NCBI RefSeq assembly: GCF_014837145.1
Contig: NZ_JACYFS010000002.1
Coordinates: 469,024-533,023 of the forward strand
DNA: 64,000 nt
Direction: 5' to 3'
Source: Chryseobacterium caseinilyticum
GTDB lineage: Bacteria > Bacteroidota > Bacteroidia > Flavobacteriales > Weeksellaceae
Below the pieces are notes generated by a model. That model made no database searches, was not told the DNA's origin, and worked only from the letters and a program-made list of their open reading frames with translations. Positions 53,895-63,021 of this stretch are shown here, piece after piece. The translations under genes and the position numbers were made by a program. Position 1 is the stretch's first letter; every line of letters begins with the position of its first letter.

Positions 53895-55070
53895 ATGAGT
53901 AAGTTATTTATAGCAGGAGAAGTGTTCCACGGAGCAGGAAGTCTTGAAGAATTAAAAAACATCAAAGGTAAAAAAGCCGTTTTGGTAACCGGAGGAAGCT
54001 CAATGAAGAAAAGCGGAACTCTGGATAAAGCCATCGCTTATCTGAACGAAGCAGGAATCGAAACCAAAATCTATGAGGGTGTGGAAGAAGACCCATCATC
54101 AGAAACCTGTTTCAAAGGAGCAGAATTGATGAAAGAATTCCAGCCGGATTGGATCGTAGGAATTGGTGGTTGTTCAGCCATCGACGCAGCAAAAATGATG
54201 TGGGTGTTCTACGAATATCCCGATGCAGATTTCGAAGCGATGATCAAACCGTTTAGTGTTCCTACTTTACGAAATAAGGCAAAATTCATTGCGATCCCAT
54301 CTACAAGCGGAACAGGAACTGAAACGACAGGTCTTGCCGTGATCACAGACCGTGAAAAAGGCGTAAAATATCCGATCGTTTCTTATGAATTGACTCCTGA
54401 TGTGGCAATTATCGACGGTGAGATTTGCGCATCGATGCCAGCTCACGTTACCTCAAATACTGGATTGGATGCGTTGACGCATTGTGTGGAAGCCTATGTT
54501 TCAAACATCGATAATAATTTTGCAGATGCTTTATCTAAAGGTGGTTTGAAGATCGTTTTTGACAATCTGAAAGAAGCGGTACAAAATCCAGACAACATCA
54601 CAGCCCGTCAGAATATGCACGATGCTTCTTTTATGGGAGGTTTAGCATTTAATAATGCCTGGTTAGGAATTGTACATTCATTATCTCACCAGGTTGGTGC
54701 TTTGTTTGGCGTTCCGCACGGTGCCTGTAACGCAATTTTTTTACCGAATGTCATCCGTTTCAACTCAAAAGAAAGCAGCCGTTTTCCTGATTTAGCAAAA
54801 GTGATTGGTAAAGAAACCACTGAAGAATTAGCACAGGCCATCGAAAATCTAAGAGCTGAAGTTAACAACCAATCGGCAGTCAAAGAATTCGGAATATCTC
54901 GTGAAGACTGGGATAAAAACCTGGATTTTATGGCAAAAAACGCATTCTTAGACCCTTGCACTGGTTTCAATCCAAGAAAACCAACCGTTGAAGAGTTGAA
55001 AGATATTTATAACGCTTGTTATGAAGGTCTTGTTTATTCTGAAGAAAAAGTCGTGAATGCAGCTTTGTAA
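53895..55070 (+). CDS. Iron-containing alcohol dehydrogenase
   Basis: This 391-residue group III dehydrogenase reduces aldehydes or oxidises alcohols with NAD(P). The cofactor motif is GIGGCSAIDAAK (89-100), and the metal ligands are Asp192, His196 (LDALTHCVEAY), His261 (IVHSLSHQVG) and His275 (VPHGACNA). The spacing matches FucO-type enzymes. An AraC gene lies directly upstream, and a strong terminator follows. The substrate is unknown; 1,3-propanediol- or lactaldehyde-type activity is possible. Confidence 0.93.
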   Translation: MSKLFIAGEVFHGAGSLEELKNIKGKKAVLVTGGSSMKKSGTLDKAIAYLNEAGIETKIYEGVEEDPSSETCFKGAELMKEFQPDWIVGIGGCSAIDAAKMMWVFYEYPDADFEAMIKPFSVPTLRNKAKFIAIPSTSGTGTETTGLAVITDREKGVKYPIVSYELTPDVAIIDGEICASMPAHVTSNTGLDALTHCVEAYVSNIDNNFADALSKGGLKIVFDNLKEAVQNPDNITARQNMHDASFMGGLAFNNAWLGIVHSLSHQVGALFGVPHGACNAIFLPNVIRFNSKESSRFPDLAKVIGKETTEELAQAIENLRAEVNNQSAVKEFGISREDWDKNLDFMAKNAFLDPCTGFNPRKPTVEELKDIYNACYEGLVYSEEKVVNAAL

Positions 55071-55093
55071 TTTAAGATAATATTTAAATTAAT

Positions 55094-55124
55094 AAAACCC
55101 TTAAACTAGTTTAAGGGTTTTTCT
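55094..55124 (+). terminator. Rho-independent terminator after the iron alcohol dehydrogenase
   Basis: A perfect palindrome AAAACCCTTAAAC/TAG/TTTAAGGGTTTT runs into a T tract; its core is CTTAAACTAGTTTAAG. Confidence 0.8.
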
Positions 55125-55160
55125 TGTGCTAGTTTATGTCAATCCGAAAAATATTAAAAC

Positions 55161-55168
55161 TAATTTTG
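55161..55168 (+). promoter_or_regulatory. Candidate minus-7 box (TAnnTTTG) before the ConA-like gene
   Basis: TAATTTTG lies 19 bases before the ATG at 55187; minus-33 TTG not evident. Confidence 0.4.
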
Positions 55169-55186
55169 TAATACTGAATTTTAGAT

Positions 55187-55873
55187 ATGATTTTTATGAA
55201 ATTAAGATTTTTAGTATTAGTAGTTTCTATGATAATGACCACTTCCATTGTTTCCGCTCAAAAAATAAAACTTGAAGAATCAAATTTTAAAGCGGTGCAA
55301 ACTTCGGTTTCAGTAGAAAAAATTGACGGGAAGAAAGCGGTAAAGGTCATTAAATCAAAATCGGTTGTGAAAGATGATGAAGCGACTTACGCCAGAATCA
55401 GCGATTTGAAATTCAAAGATGGAGTAATCGAGGTGGAAGTTCTTTCAAGATTGCTTCCGGATGCGCCCGAGCACGCCAGAGGATTTATCGGTCTGGCTTT
55501 CAGGATCAATGATGACAACTCGAAATTCGAGAGCATCTACATCCGACCGACCAACGGAATGGCGGATGACCAACTGAGAAGAAACAGAAGTATCCAATAT
55601 TTTTCTCACCCGGATTTTAAGTTTACCGATTCCAGAAAGTCAGCGCCGGGCGTTTACGAGACCTATGCTGATATGGCTTTGAACCGCTGGATAAAGCTAA
55701 AGATAGAGGTAAAGGGAGAAAAGGCAAAGTTGTACATCGATAATGCGAAACAACCGAACCTCATTGTAAATGACCTTAAAATGGGTGCCGGCCGATCTGG
55801 TTATGTCGGTCTTTTCGTAGATATAGGAACCGAAGGATATTTTAGAAACTTAAAAATAACTCCGACAAATTGA
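55187..55873 (+). CDS. Secreted concanavalin A-like (DUF1080/LamG-type) protein
   Basis: This 228-residue protein has a signal peptide (ending TSIVSAQ) and a beta-sandwich domain suggested by DGVIEVEVLSRLLPDAPEHARGFIGLAFRIND and WIKLKIEVKGEKAKLYIDNAKQPNLIVNDLKMG. The fold resembles DUF1080 or laminin G-like domains that bind or hydrolyse glycans, but no catalytic motif is apparent. An alternative ATG at 55196 gives a signal peptide of more usual length. The next gene starts 37 bases after its stop. Confidence 0.7.
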   Translation: MIFMKLRFLVLVVSMIMTTSIVSAQKIKLEESNFKAVQTSVSVEKIDGKKAVKVIKSKSVVKDDEATYARISDLKFKDGVIEVEVLSRLLPDAPEHARGFIGLAFRINDDNSKFESIYIRPTNGMADDQLRRNRSIQYFSHPDFKFTDSRKSAPGVYETYADMALNRWIKLKIEVKGEKAKLYIDNAKQPNLIVNDLKMGAGRSGYVGLFVDIGTEGYFRNLKITPTN

Positions 55874-55909
55874 ACAAGAAAATTATAGTTTGTAAAAACA
55901 ATTGTCCAG

Positions 55910-56689
55910 ATGGCAGAAAGTTTTGAGAAAAAGATAGATGTGAACGGAAAAATGCTTTACGTAGAATTCTTTCACCAATATAAAAACCGACCAACAATAG
56001 TTTTTTTACACGATAGTTTAGGATGTGTTCAGCTTTGGAGAGATTTTCCCGTTAAGCTTTCTCTTGCCACAGAATGTAACATTTTGATCTACGATCGGCT
56101 AGGTTATGGTAAGTCTGACCCTATGCTTTCATCTAAGAGAACCCTATATTATTTGGAAGAAGAAGCAGAGATATTGAATGACTTGCTCTCGATTCTAGAT
56201 ATAAGAGAAGCCATACTTTTCGGCCATAGTGACGGAGGCTCAATTGCTTTATTGACGGCTGCGAAATATCCCGATAACATTAAGGCGCTCATATGTGAGG
56301 CTGCTCATATATTTGTCGAAGAGGTAACCTTAAAGGGAATTTACGATGCTTTGGATGCCTATGATAATACTGATCTTCCGCAACGTTTAGAGAAATACCA
56401 CGGTGAAAAGGTCGACACGATTTTCAAAGCCTGGGTGGAAACCTGGATGAGCGATGATTTCAGAAAATGGAATATTGAATCGTATTTGTCAGATATCATT
56501 TCCCCGCTGCTTTTCATACAAGGCGAAGCAGATGAGTACGGAACTTTGGCTCAGGTGGATAGAACGGTCTCTCAGGTAGGCGGGATTGCCGAAAAAATAA
56601 TTCTTCCTGATGTAGGACATACACCTCATAAACAATTATCGGAGAAGACAATCAAGATATCAGCTGATTTCTTGAAAAGCATATTATAA
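55910..56689 (+). CDS. Alpha/beta-hydrolase
   Basis: This 259-residue cytosolic hydrolase has the oxyanion loop FLHDSLG, the nucleophile Ser107 in GHSDGGSIAL, an acidic residue in FIQGEADEYGT and a His in LPDVGHTPH. The YDRLGYGKSDP segment is typical of the C-C hydrolase or esterase branch. Substrate unknown. It is convergent with the carboxylesterase-like gene; a shared terminator lies between. Confidence 0.85.
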   Translation: MAESFEKKIDVNGKMLYVEFFHQYKNRPTIVFLHDSLGCVQLWRDFPVKLSLATECNILIYDRLGYGKSDPMLSSKRTLYYLEEEAEILNDLLSILDIREAILFGHSDGGSIALLTAAKYPDNIKALICEAAHIFVEEVTLKGIYDALDAYDNTDLPQRLEKYHGEKVDTIFKAWVETWMSDDFRKWNIESYLSDIISPLLFIQGEADEYGTLAQVDRTVSQVGGIAEKIILPDVGHTPHKQLSEKTIKISADFLKSIL

Positions 56690-56731
56690 AAAAAGAAGGG
56701 ATCAATTTCAATGTTGATCCTTTCTTTTTTT
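56688..56731. terminator. Bidirectional terminator between convergent hydrolase genes
   Basis: An A-run, GAAGGGATCAA / TTGATCCTTTC stem (one G-T pair) and a T-run make a symmetric terminator for both strands. Confidence 0.82.
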
Positions 56732-56743
56732 ATATTATTTTGA

Positions 56744-57472
56744 CTAATTAGAAAGCCACTTTACCACGTCGCTCAACATCTGCTGATTGATGTTATGGTC
56801 TGCCGGGTACTGATGAAACTCCGGCTTTAAACCTTTGCTGTGAAGATAGTCTACAGCATCTGTTGCATATCCGAACTTCAAAACCGAATCTTGAGTTCCG
56901 TGGGAAATAAAGATGTTCAGTTTTTTCAGTCTTTCGTCTGATACAATCAATGGTTTTACCTCCGAAAGCAATCTTCCGCTCATCACGGCAATTCCTTTTA
57001 TCTTTTCAGGTTCCGTCAGAGCAACGCTGTAACTCATAATACCACCCTGACTGAAACCCATCAGATAAACCTGCTCTTCATCAAAGTTCTCCACATTTTT
57101 TAGATCATCGATGAACTTTATGATCTCCTTTCTTGAATTTTCTGCCTGCTCTTCATTGATGATGGAGCGATCAGGCATAATTTCAGCTTGAAACCACGCA
57201 TAGCTGTTGGGTCTCAAAGTCAGAGGTCCTCTTGCGGAAACTACTAAAAAGTTGTCTGGAAGTGCATCGGCAAAAGAGAACAAATTTTCCTCGTTGCTTC
57301 CAACACCATGCATTAAAATGACCAATGGTGTTTTCTCCGTTTTTATTTTGGGTTGTCTTACCAAATAATGTAAGCCCGGTTTTTTTTCTGTTGTTATCAT
57401 TTTAAAACTTAAACTGATTAAAATTACGGACGCTAAAAAAGCAAACGCCCAGAGATATTTTGTTTTTATCAC
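56744..57472 (-). CDS. Phospholipase/carboxylesterase-like alpha/beta-hydrolase, membrane-anchored
   Basis: This 242-residue protein has a hydrophobic N-terminus (about 7-25) that could be a signal or anchor, followed by an alpha/beta-hydrolase with HGVGSNEEN, the nucleophile Ser141 in MGFSQGGIMS, an Asp in SHGTQDSVL and a His in YPADHNIN. This matches the YpfH/EstA carboxylesterase group. It begins with GTG, whose GTGA overlaps the TGA of the dioxygenase gene upstream, so the two are translationally coupled. An ester product of the dioxygenase or its precursor could be its substrate; inference. Confidence 0.86.
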   Translation of the reverse strand: MIKTKYLWAFAFLASVILISLSFKMITTEKKPGLHYLVRQPKIKTEKTPLVILMHGVGSNEENLFSFADALPDNFLVVSARGPLTLRPNSYAWFQAEIMPDRSIINEEQAENSRKEIIKFIDDLKNVENFDEEQVYLMGFSQGGIMSYSVALTEPEKIKGIAVMSGRLLSEVKPLIVSDERLKKLNIFISHGTQDSVLKFGYATDAVDYLHSKGLKPEFHQYPADHNINQQMLSDVVKWLSN

Positions 57473-58359
57473 GCTTTATCTATTTTTACCGACATCATAT
57501 TCAGTGAACCTGCCACCAGACCGTCATTGAAGATGGTCGCCTTTTCATCTTTTTCCTGCAAGCCCAAGGTGTAAAGTAGCGGCAAATAATGCTCAGGCGT
57601 TGGGATAGACATTTGAACTTCTTTTCCCAGCTGGTCATATCTGATCAAGGATCTGTGGTCGCCGTCTGTGATTAGGTTTTTCAGTTTTTCATTTGCTGTC
57701 GTTGCCCAGTCAAAAGCATATCCGGGAACCATCATTTTGTCCCACGCGGCCATTCTCAGATTGTGAACGGTATTTCCGCTTCCGATAATTAAAACGCCTT
57801 TTCTTCTCAATGCAGAAAGTTCTTTTCCTAAAGCATAATGATATTCAGGGCCTTTGGTATAATCCATACTCATCTCGATAACAGGGATATCGGCATTGGG
57901 ATAAAGAAACTTTACAACCGTCCAACATCCGTGGTCTAGTCCCCAGTCTTCATTCAGACCAACTTGTGTCGAAGTAATGAGTTTCTGTGTTTCCAAAGCC
58001 AAATCCGGACTTCCCGGCGCCGGATATTGCACATCAAATAATGCCTGAGGAAATCCGCCAAAATCGTGAATAGTCTGTGGCTGCTGCATTGCAGTCACAA
58101 ATGTTCCTTTGGTTTCCCAGTGTGCAGAGATGCAAAGAATTGCTCTCGGTTTCGGCAATGTTTTTGCGACAGCCTGGAAACCCTGTGTAAAGATGTTGTC
58201 ATCAATTGCATTCATCGGGTTTCCGTGTCCCAAAAAAAGTACCGGCATTCGTTCTGTGGGAGCCAGATTGTCTGTTAAACTGTGCAATGTATTGAGTTTC
58301 ATCGCAGCGGCTCCAAGTGGTAAAAGTGCCATAGCTTTTAAAAAATCTTTTCTATTCAT
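57469..58359 (-). CDS. ygiD: 4,5-DOPA extradiol dioxygenase-like protein
   Basis: This 296-residue protein of the LigB/YgiD family opens catechol rings or related substrates using a metal. The ligand histidines are probably His45 (LGHGNPM), a His in CISAHWETKG, one in LDHGCWTV and one in NTVHNLRMA. The N-terminus MNRKDFLKAMALLPLGAAAMK resembles a Tat-like signal without the twin arginine, which could export it. It overlaps the carboxylesterase gene by 4 bases and lies after an NTF2-like gene in the same direction. A related zinc enzyme role is possible. Confidence 0.85.
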   Translation of the reverse strand: MNRKDFLKAMALLPLGAAAMKLNTLHSLTDNLAPTERMPVLFLGHGNPMNAIDDNIFTQGFQAVAKTLPKPRAILCISAHWETKGTFVTAMQQPQTIHDFGGFPQALFDVQYPAPGSPDLALETQKLITSTQVGLNEDWGLDHGCWTVVKFLYPNADIPVIEMSMDYTKGPEYHYALGKELSALRRKGVLIIGSGNTVHNLRMAAWDKMMVPGYAFDWATTANEKLKNLITDGDHRSLIRYDQLGKEVQMSIPTPEHYLPLLYTLGLQEKDEKATIFNDGLVAGSLNMMSVKIDKA

Positions 58360-58381
58360 AAAAAACCTGTATCCAGATTTG

Positions 58382-58948
58382 TTATTTGCTCATAATTTGA
58401 TCCATATAAGACTTGTTGTCCCAGAACAGATACTCTTCGCTCATTGTTCCGTCTGTGTTCCAGATACCAATCGTTGCCATCGGGAGTTTGAATTTTTTTC
58501 CTGTTGGCTGGATGAATGTTCCGTCTCCAAGCGGCATCGGTTTGGTGAAAGTTCCTTCCATATATCCCATCACGGCAGTCATATTTCCGCTTCCTAATTT
58601 CAACGGGTGCTCTTTGATTCTTGTGTCTGGTGCATACACGAACATTGCATCCAGTGTTTTGATGTGTTGCTCTATTCCTTTTTCAGTGTGCCCGTCTGGG
58701 AAATGTACCAGGATATCTTTTGCGTGGCTTTCGTGAAGTCTTGTCCAGTCTCTGTTGCTGAATACGGTGTAATCCAAAGTGTCAAAAGTGGCTAAGTTTT
58801 TAGCAATAATTTCGTTGGAAGCAGCCAATTCTTTAATTTGTTTTAAAGCTTTATCAGATTCAGCAGATCTTTTAGTTTGTGCGTTGGCTGAGAACATTGT
58901 TACGAATGCTGCAGCGATTAGTCCTTTTGTTAAGAATGATGTTTTCAT
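58382..58948 (-). CDS. Exported NTF2/SnoaL-like protein
   Basis: This 188-residue protein has a signal peptide (about 1-24, ending SANAQ) and a SnoaL-like domain seen in NLATFDTLDYTVFSNRDWTRLHESHAKDILVHFPDGHTEKGIEQHIK and MATIGIWNTDGTMSEEYLFWDN. It lies 22 bases upstream of the dioxygenase gene and starts a three-gene minus-strand operon (NTF2-like, dioxygenase, esterase). Its activity is unknown; a lactonase or cyclase function is conceivable. Confidence 0.8.
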   Translation of the reverse strand: MKTSFLTKGLIAAAFVTMFSANAQTKRSAESDKALKQIKELAASNEIIAKNLATFDTLDYTVFSNRDWTRLHESHAKDILVHFPDGHTEKGIEQHIKTLDAMFVYAPDTRIKEHPLKLGSGNMTAVMGYMEGTFTKPMPLGDGTFIQPTGKKFKLPMATIGIWNTDGTMSEEYLFWDNKSYMDQIMSK

Positions 58949-59033
58949 TTTTTGTTTGTTTAAAAATTATGGTACAAATTTCCGAAACAAACAAGATGAA
59001 GAGATAACACAAATCGGCAGAATAGTTGTGATT

Positions 59034-59864
59034 TTAGGAAATGATTTTTACCATTTCTTTTCGGTATTCCGAAGGCGTGAAGCCTGATTTCTTTTTGAAA
59101 GCGTGGGTAAAATAGGTCTTCTCGTTAAAGCCAAGCTCATAACCGATCTCCGCGATCGTTTTGTCAGTCGTAATTAACAAATTTTTGGCTTCGGTCAGTT
59201 TTCTGGTTTCAATAATTTCTGAAACGCTCTGGTGCAAAATATCCTGACAGATGAGATTCAAGTTTCTCGTGCTCATAAATAGCTTTTCTGCATAGAAATT
59301 GACATCTTTGGCTTCCATGAAATGCTCATCCAGAAGCTTCAGAAAATTCTTAAAAGTATTGCTCTGGATCTTTTTGGATTCATCATTATTCAGGTTGAGC
59401 TTTTTGCGTTCCGATTCTATAATGGTGAACAAGCTGCTAAGCAATTGACGGATCACGGACAAATCGGGATTGAGTTGATTGTACTCCTGGAAGATGATCT
59501 CACAGATGGTATTCAGACGGTCAAAACATTCATCCGTTTTTAGACAAATGTTCGCCTTGTCGTGATAAGTGGAGTAGAGCTGAAAAACAGTGTCTGCAAT
59601 GAATTCACTTTTAAAACGGATAGCCCAGATGTCGCATTTACCATCTTTTGCCAGAGGTCTCACGCGATGAACTTTTCCCTGCGCAATGAAGCTGACGAAC
59701 GGGGCTTCCATCACCTGAGACTTGAAATCAATAAAATGTTCCAACTGACCGGACTTTCCAATTAAGAGTTCTTCAAAATCGTGGTTGTGCGGTTCGTTGT
59801 CCAATTGACTGATTCTTTGAGATTCAGCTAAATCAATTTTGAACATTTTAAAAATGTCATTCAT
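59034..59864 (-). CDS. AraC family transcriptional regulator
   Basis: This 276-residue protein has a cupin-like N-terminal domain (beginning IDLAESQRISQLDNEPHNHDFEELLIGKSG) and a C-terminal double HTH with FYAEKLFMSTRNLNLICQ and IAEIGYELGFNEKTYFTHAFKKKSGFTPSEYRKE. It is upstream of the NTF2-like/dioxygenase/esterase operon on the same strand and is the likely regulator. It is divergent from the SDR at 60038. Confidence 0.87.
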   Translation of the reverse strand: MNDIFKMFKIDLAESQRISQLDNEPHNHDFEELLIGKSGQLEHFIDFKSQVMEAPFVSFIAQGKVHRVRPLAKDGKCDIWAIRFKSEFIADTVFQLYSTYHDKANICLKTDECFDRLNTICEIIFQEYNQLNPDLSVIRQLLSSLFTIIESERKKLNLNNDESKKIQSNTFKNFLKLLDEHFMEAKDVNFYAEKLFMSTRNLNLICQDILHQSVSEIIETRKLTEAKNLLITTDKTIAEIGYELGFNEKTYFTHAFKKKSGFTPSEYRKEMVKIIS

Positions 59865-60037
59865 TCCGTCAAATTAAACAATAAAAATAGTGAAAATTGG
59901 TTTAAACCAATCATTATTTTGAACTGTAGCTATATATAAATTATTGGGTGAGATTGGTCTTTTTAAAATTATCTTTTGGTAACTTTATGTCTTAATACCG
60001 TTCGATTAAATCAGTAAAAATTTAAAAATAATCATTT

Positions 60038-60826
60038 ATGAATATTGACCTCAAAAATAAAAATGCGCTCATTGGTGCAGCAACTCAGGGGATAGGAGCC
60101 GGAATCGCAACTGAACTGGCAAAATGTGGCGCCAATGTCACTTTAATGGCTAGAAATGAAGAGAAACTTAAAAATTCCGTTGCTGAACTTCCTGTCATTA
60201 ATGAAAATCAAAAACACCAATACCTCGTTGCTGATTTCTCTGATTTTGTAAGTTTTAAAACAATTATTTCAGATTATTTTAAAAATAATTCTGTAGATAT
60301 TCTGGTCAACAATACGAATGGTCCGGAACCAGGAATGGCTCGGGAAAAAAATGTGGAAGATTTCCAGACAGCTTTTGACCTGCTCTTTAAAACGGTTTGT
60401 GAGACGACTACTTTGGCGTTGCCACATATGACTGAGCAGAAAAACGGACGTATCATCAACGTTTCCTCATTATCAGTTAAAGAGCCTATCAACAATTTGG
60501 TACTTTCAAATTCTATCCGTTCTGCGGTTGCAGCCTGGTCGAAATCTTTGTCTAATGAAGTGGCGCAGTACAATATAACAATTAATAACGTTCTTACCGG
60601 TTATTTTGATACGGAAAGAATTCAGAAAATCATTAAAGTTGAATCTGACCAAAGTGGAAAATCAATTGAAGAAATTAAAAAGGCAAGAGAAAACAAAATC
60701 CCGATGAAGCGTTTGGGCAAGCCTGAAGAATATGGTCATCTGGTTGCATTTTTAGCATCAGATTATGCAGCTTATATTACAGGGACGAGTATCCCATTGG
60801 ATGGTGGATTGGCGAATGTTTATTAA
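60038..60826 (+). CDS. SDR family protein lacking the Tyr-x-x-x-Lys pair
   Basis: This 262-residue protein has an SDR Rossmann fold with a variant cofactor loop GAATQGIG (13-20), the conserved NVSS serines (143-144) and the C-terminal GTSIPLDGGLANVY. The catalytic YxxxK pair is replaced by Ser157 and Arg161 (LVLSNSIRSAVAAW). Such LSNSxR proteins form a recognised divergent SDR branch whose reaction is unclear. It is convergent with the AraC gene at 60851, 24 bases away. Confidence 0.83.
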   Translation: MNIDLKNKNALIGAATQGIGAGIATELAKCGANVTLMARNEEKLKNSVAELPVINENQKHQYLVADFSDFVSFKTIISDYFKNNSVDILVNNTNGPEPGMAREKNVEDFQTAFDLLFKTVCETTTLALPHMTEQKNGRIINVSSLSVKEPINNLVLSNSIRSAVAAWSKSLSNEVAQYNITINNVLTGYFDTERIQKIIKVESDQSGKSIEEIKKARENKIPMKRLGKPEEYGHLVAFLASDYAAYITGTSIPLDGGLANVY

Positions 60827-60850
60827 ATTAATGGATAGGTCGTCCACGGT

Positions 60851-61666
60851 TTAGAGTCTTTGTTCGGAAAGCTTTGTAGGTGCGTAACCAAAATGTTTTT
60901 TGAAAGCGTACGAAAAATGCGACAGATTTTCGAATCCTGTTTCATAGTATACATCTACAGGCTTTCTTTTTTTCTCGCTCAGCTCATAATATGCCAGCTC
61001 CAAACGTTTTTGCGTCAGCCATTTTTGTGGTGTGGTTTTAAAAGTGATCTTAAAATCCTTTTTAAAGGTCGTCAGGCTTCTTCCGGTGAGATAAGCAAAT
61101 TTTTCAATCGCCATATTGAACATAAAATTCTTCTCCATAAAATCTGCAATACTGATCTTCCCAGGTTCAGAGAAATCAGACAGAATACCGTCTATATTTT
61201 GATCGATGCTGCGAAGGATGGTCAGTATTTCTTCTATTTTTAAGACAGTTATTTTTTCAGGCAGTTCACTTTCCAATTCGAAATATGGTATTATTGAGGA
61301 AAAAAAACTATCCAACAAAGGATGTTTTTCAAAGGTGAGGATCTTCTGCTGATGCTGTTCTGATGTTCTGATGGGATTTTTAGTAAAAAAAGTCTTCAGC
61401 CTCTCGGTGGTCAGAGTCATAACCACAGATTTGTAGTTTCTGCCGTCCTTTGGATATTTGATCAGCGTACATAATTGGTTTCTGGGAAATAGCAGCATAT
61501 CTCCGGCTCCAAACGTATGTGTTTTGTCTGCAAGAATGATCTTCATCTCACCTGAGATGATCTTTACAAAAGAATGGTGCTCAAGAACAATTTCATCCTT
61601 GAAATATTTTTCCTCTATGCAGGCAAGAACGATCTCAGCATAGTTGTTTTGTTTTTTTTCTGCCAT
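60851..61666 (-). CDS. AraC family transcriptional regulator
   Basis: This 271-residue protein has a cupin-like sensor (LEHHSFVKIISGEMKIIL, GAGDMLLFPRNQL) and a C-terminal double HTH (FAYLTGRSLTTFKKDFKITFKTTPQKWL and VYYETGFENLSHFSYAFKKHFGYAPTKL). The ATG at 61666 is chosen; a longer in-frame version would run into the SDR gene and has an unlikely basic N-terminus. It lies downstream of the SDR at 61765 and may control it. Confidence 0.86.
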   Translation of the reverse strand: MAEKKQNNYAEIVLACIEEKYFKDEIVLEHHSFVKIISGEMKIILADKTHTFGAGDMLLFPRNQLCTLIKYPKDGRNYKSVVMTLTTERLKTFFTKNPIRTSEQHQQKILTFEKHPLLDSFFSSIIPYFELESELPEKITVLKIEEILTILRSIDQNIDGILSDFSEPGKISIADFMEKNFMFNMAIEKFAYLTGRSLTTFKKDFKITFKTTPQKWLTQKRLELAYYELSEKKRKPVDVYYETGFENLSHFSYAFKKHFGYAPTKLSEQRL

Positions 61667-61764
61667 AAACATTAGATTTATCAAATTTACAAAAAACATA
61701 TCAGAGCATTTTTTTGCCCTGATACGATTTAGTTTCAACTTTTGATTTACGTTTTTAGAATCTA

Positions 61765-62799
61765 TTAGATTATGAATTTTACGCCGGTCAAATCTTCGCT
61801 TAATAACCACAGATCCTTTGCCGATGCTTCATCCAGGGCATAATCCAGAACACCTGATAATTTTTTAATATCCGTCATTCTGTCTGCAAAATTTTCTGGG
61901 CTCTCATCTATAGTGTGGTCAACATCAGCGATATTATTATTTTCGCAGTACACACCGCCTATTTCATTCAAATCCGGGCTGGTGGACACCCATACGGTTG
62001 TAGAAGCACCTTGAGAAATTGTTTTTAATCCTTTCAACGCATCTCTTATCACATCACCGTTTTCATCATAAACACCTAAACCGGAAAGTTGTTCGTCTGT
62101 AAGATGTCTTTTTAGGTCAGTTTCTACAATGGCTCCGGGATGTAATGAATAAGCTCTTACACCATAATCTTTACCTCTGTTATCTAATTCTACTGAGAAT
62201 AAGATATTGGCAGTTTTGGACTGACCATAGCCCAGCAAGCTTTCATATTCACGTTTTTCGAAGTTTGGATCTTCAAAATTGAACTTTGAATAATGGTGTC
62301 CCCAGGAAGAAACATTGATCACTCTTGCGCCCTCTGCTTTAACCAAAGCTTTCCATAGTCGGGAAGTCAATTGGAAATGGCCGAGATGATTTGTCGATAG
62401 TTGGGATTCATAACCACGACTGTCCCTTTGCAAAGGTACCCACATAATGCCGGCGTTGTTGATCAGAAGATGCAATGGTCTTTCAGATGACATAAATTTT
62501 TCTGCAAATGAATCTATTGAGACAGGATCCATCAGATCCATTGTTTCCAACTCGACATTGGAAATGCCTTCTAAATTTTTCTTAGCTTTTTCTACATCTC
62601 TTGCAGGAACTATTACTGTTGCTCCGGCAGATGTCAATGCTTTAACGGTTTCTAGTCCTATCCCTGCGTAACCACCAGTGACGATAGCGATTTTCCCGGT
62701 AAGATCAATTCCTTTGATAACTTCCATTGAAGTTGAAGATCCATTAAACCCTGAGTTGATTGGTTGCTGTAATGCACCCTGATAATTGCTGTTTGACAT
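61765..62799 (-). CDS. SDR family oxidoreductase (retinol dehydrogenase/WWOX-like)
   Basis: This 344-residue extended SDR has the loop TGGYAGIG (41-48), NNAGIM at 114-119 and catalytic Tyr191/Lys195 (GYGQSKTANILF). The INVSSWGHHYSK and the FNFEDPNF stretches resemble the retinol dehydrogenase or WW-domain oxidoreductase branch. The first 33 residues are probably disordered. NADP use is likely from the PARDVEKAKK segment. An AraC gene follows on the same strand. Substrate not known. Confidence 0.88.
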   Translation of the reverse strand: MSNSNYQGALQQPINSGFNGSSTSMEVIKGIDLTGKIAIVTGGYAGIGLETVKALTSAGATVIVPARDVEKAKKNLEGISNVELETMDLMDPVSIDSFAEKFMSSERPLHLLINNAGIMWVPLQRDSRGYESQLSTNHLGHFQLTSRLWKALVKAEGARVINVSSWGHHYSKFNFEDPNFEKREYESLLGYGQSKTANILFSVELDNRGKDYGVRAYSLHPGAIVETDLKRHLTDEQLSGLGVYDENGDVIRDALKGLKTISQGASTTVWVSTSPDLNEIGGVYCENNNIADVDHTIDESPENFADRMTDIKKLSGVLDYALDEASAKDLWLLSEDLTGVKFII

Positions 62800-63021
62800 A
62801 TAAATCTTTTTTTGTTAGTACAAATTTAGAGTCATCTGGAAAGATTCACTTTGTTTATAAGTCGTGTTTTGCTTTGTTTATAAGTCGCTATTATTTTGAT
62901 GATGAACGCATGGTGAACGTTGTAGATCGGAAGTTGATACCAAATTTCTCCATTTTGGAATCGATATAATTGAAGTTGCAATATGTTTTTCTTAACTTTA
63001 TATACAGATAAAGAAGCTTCT

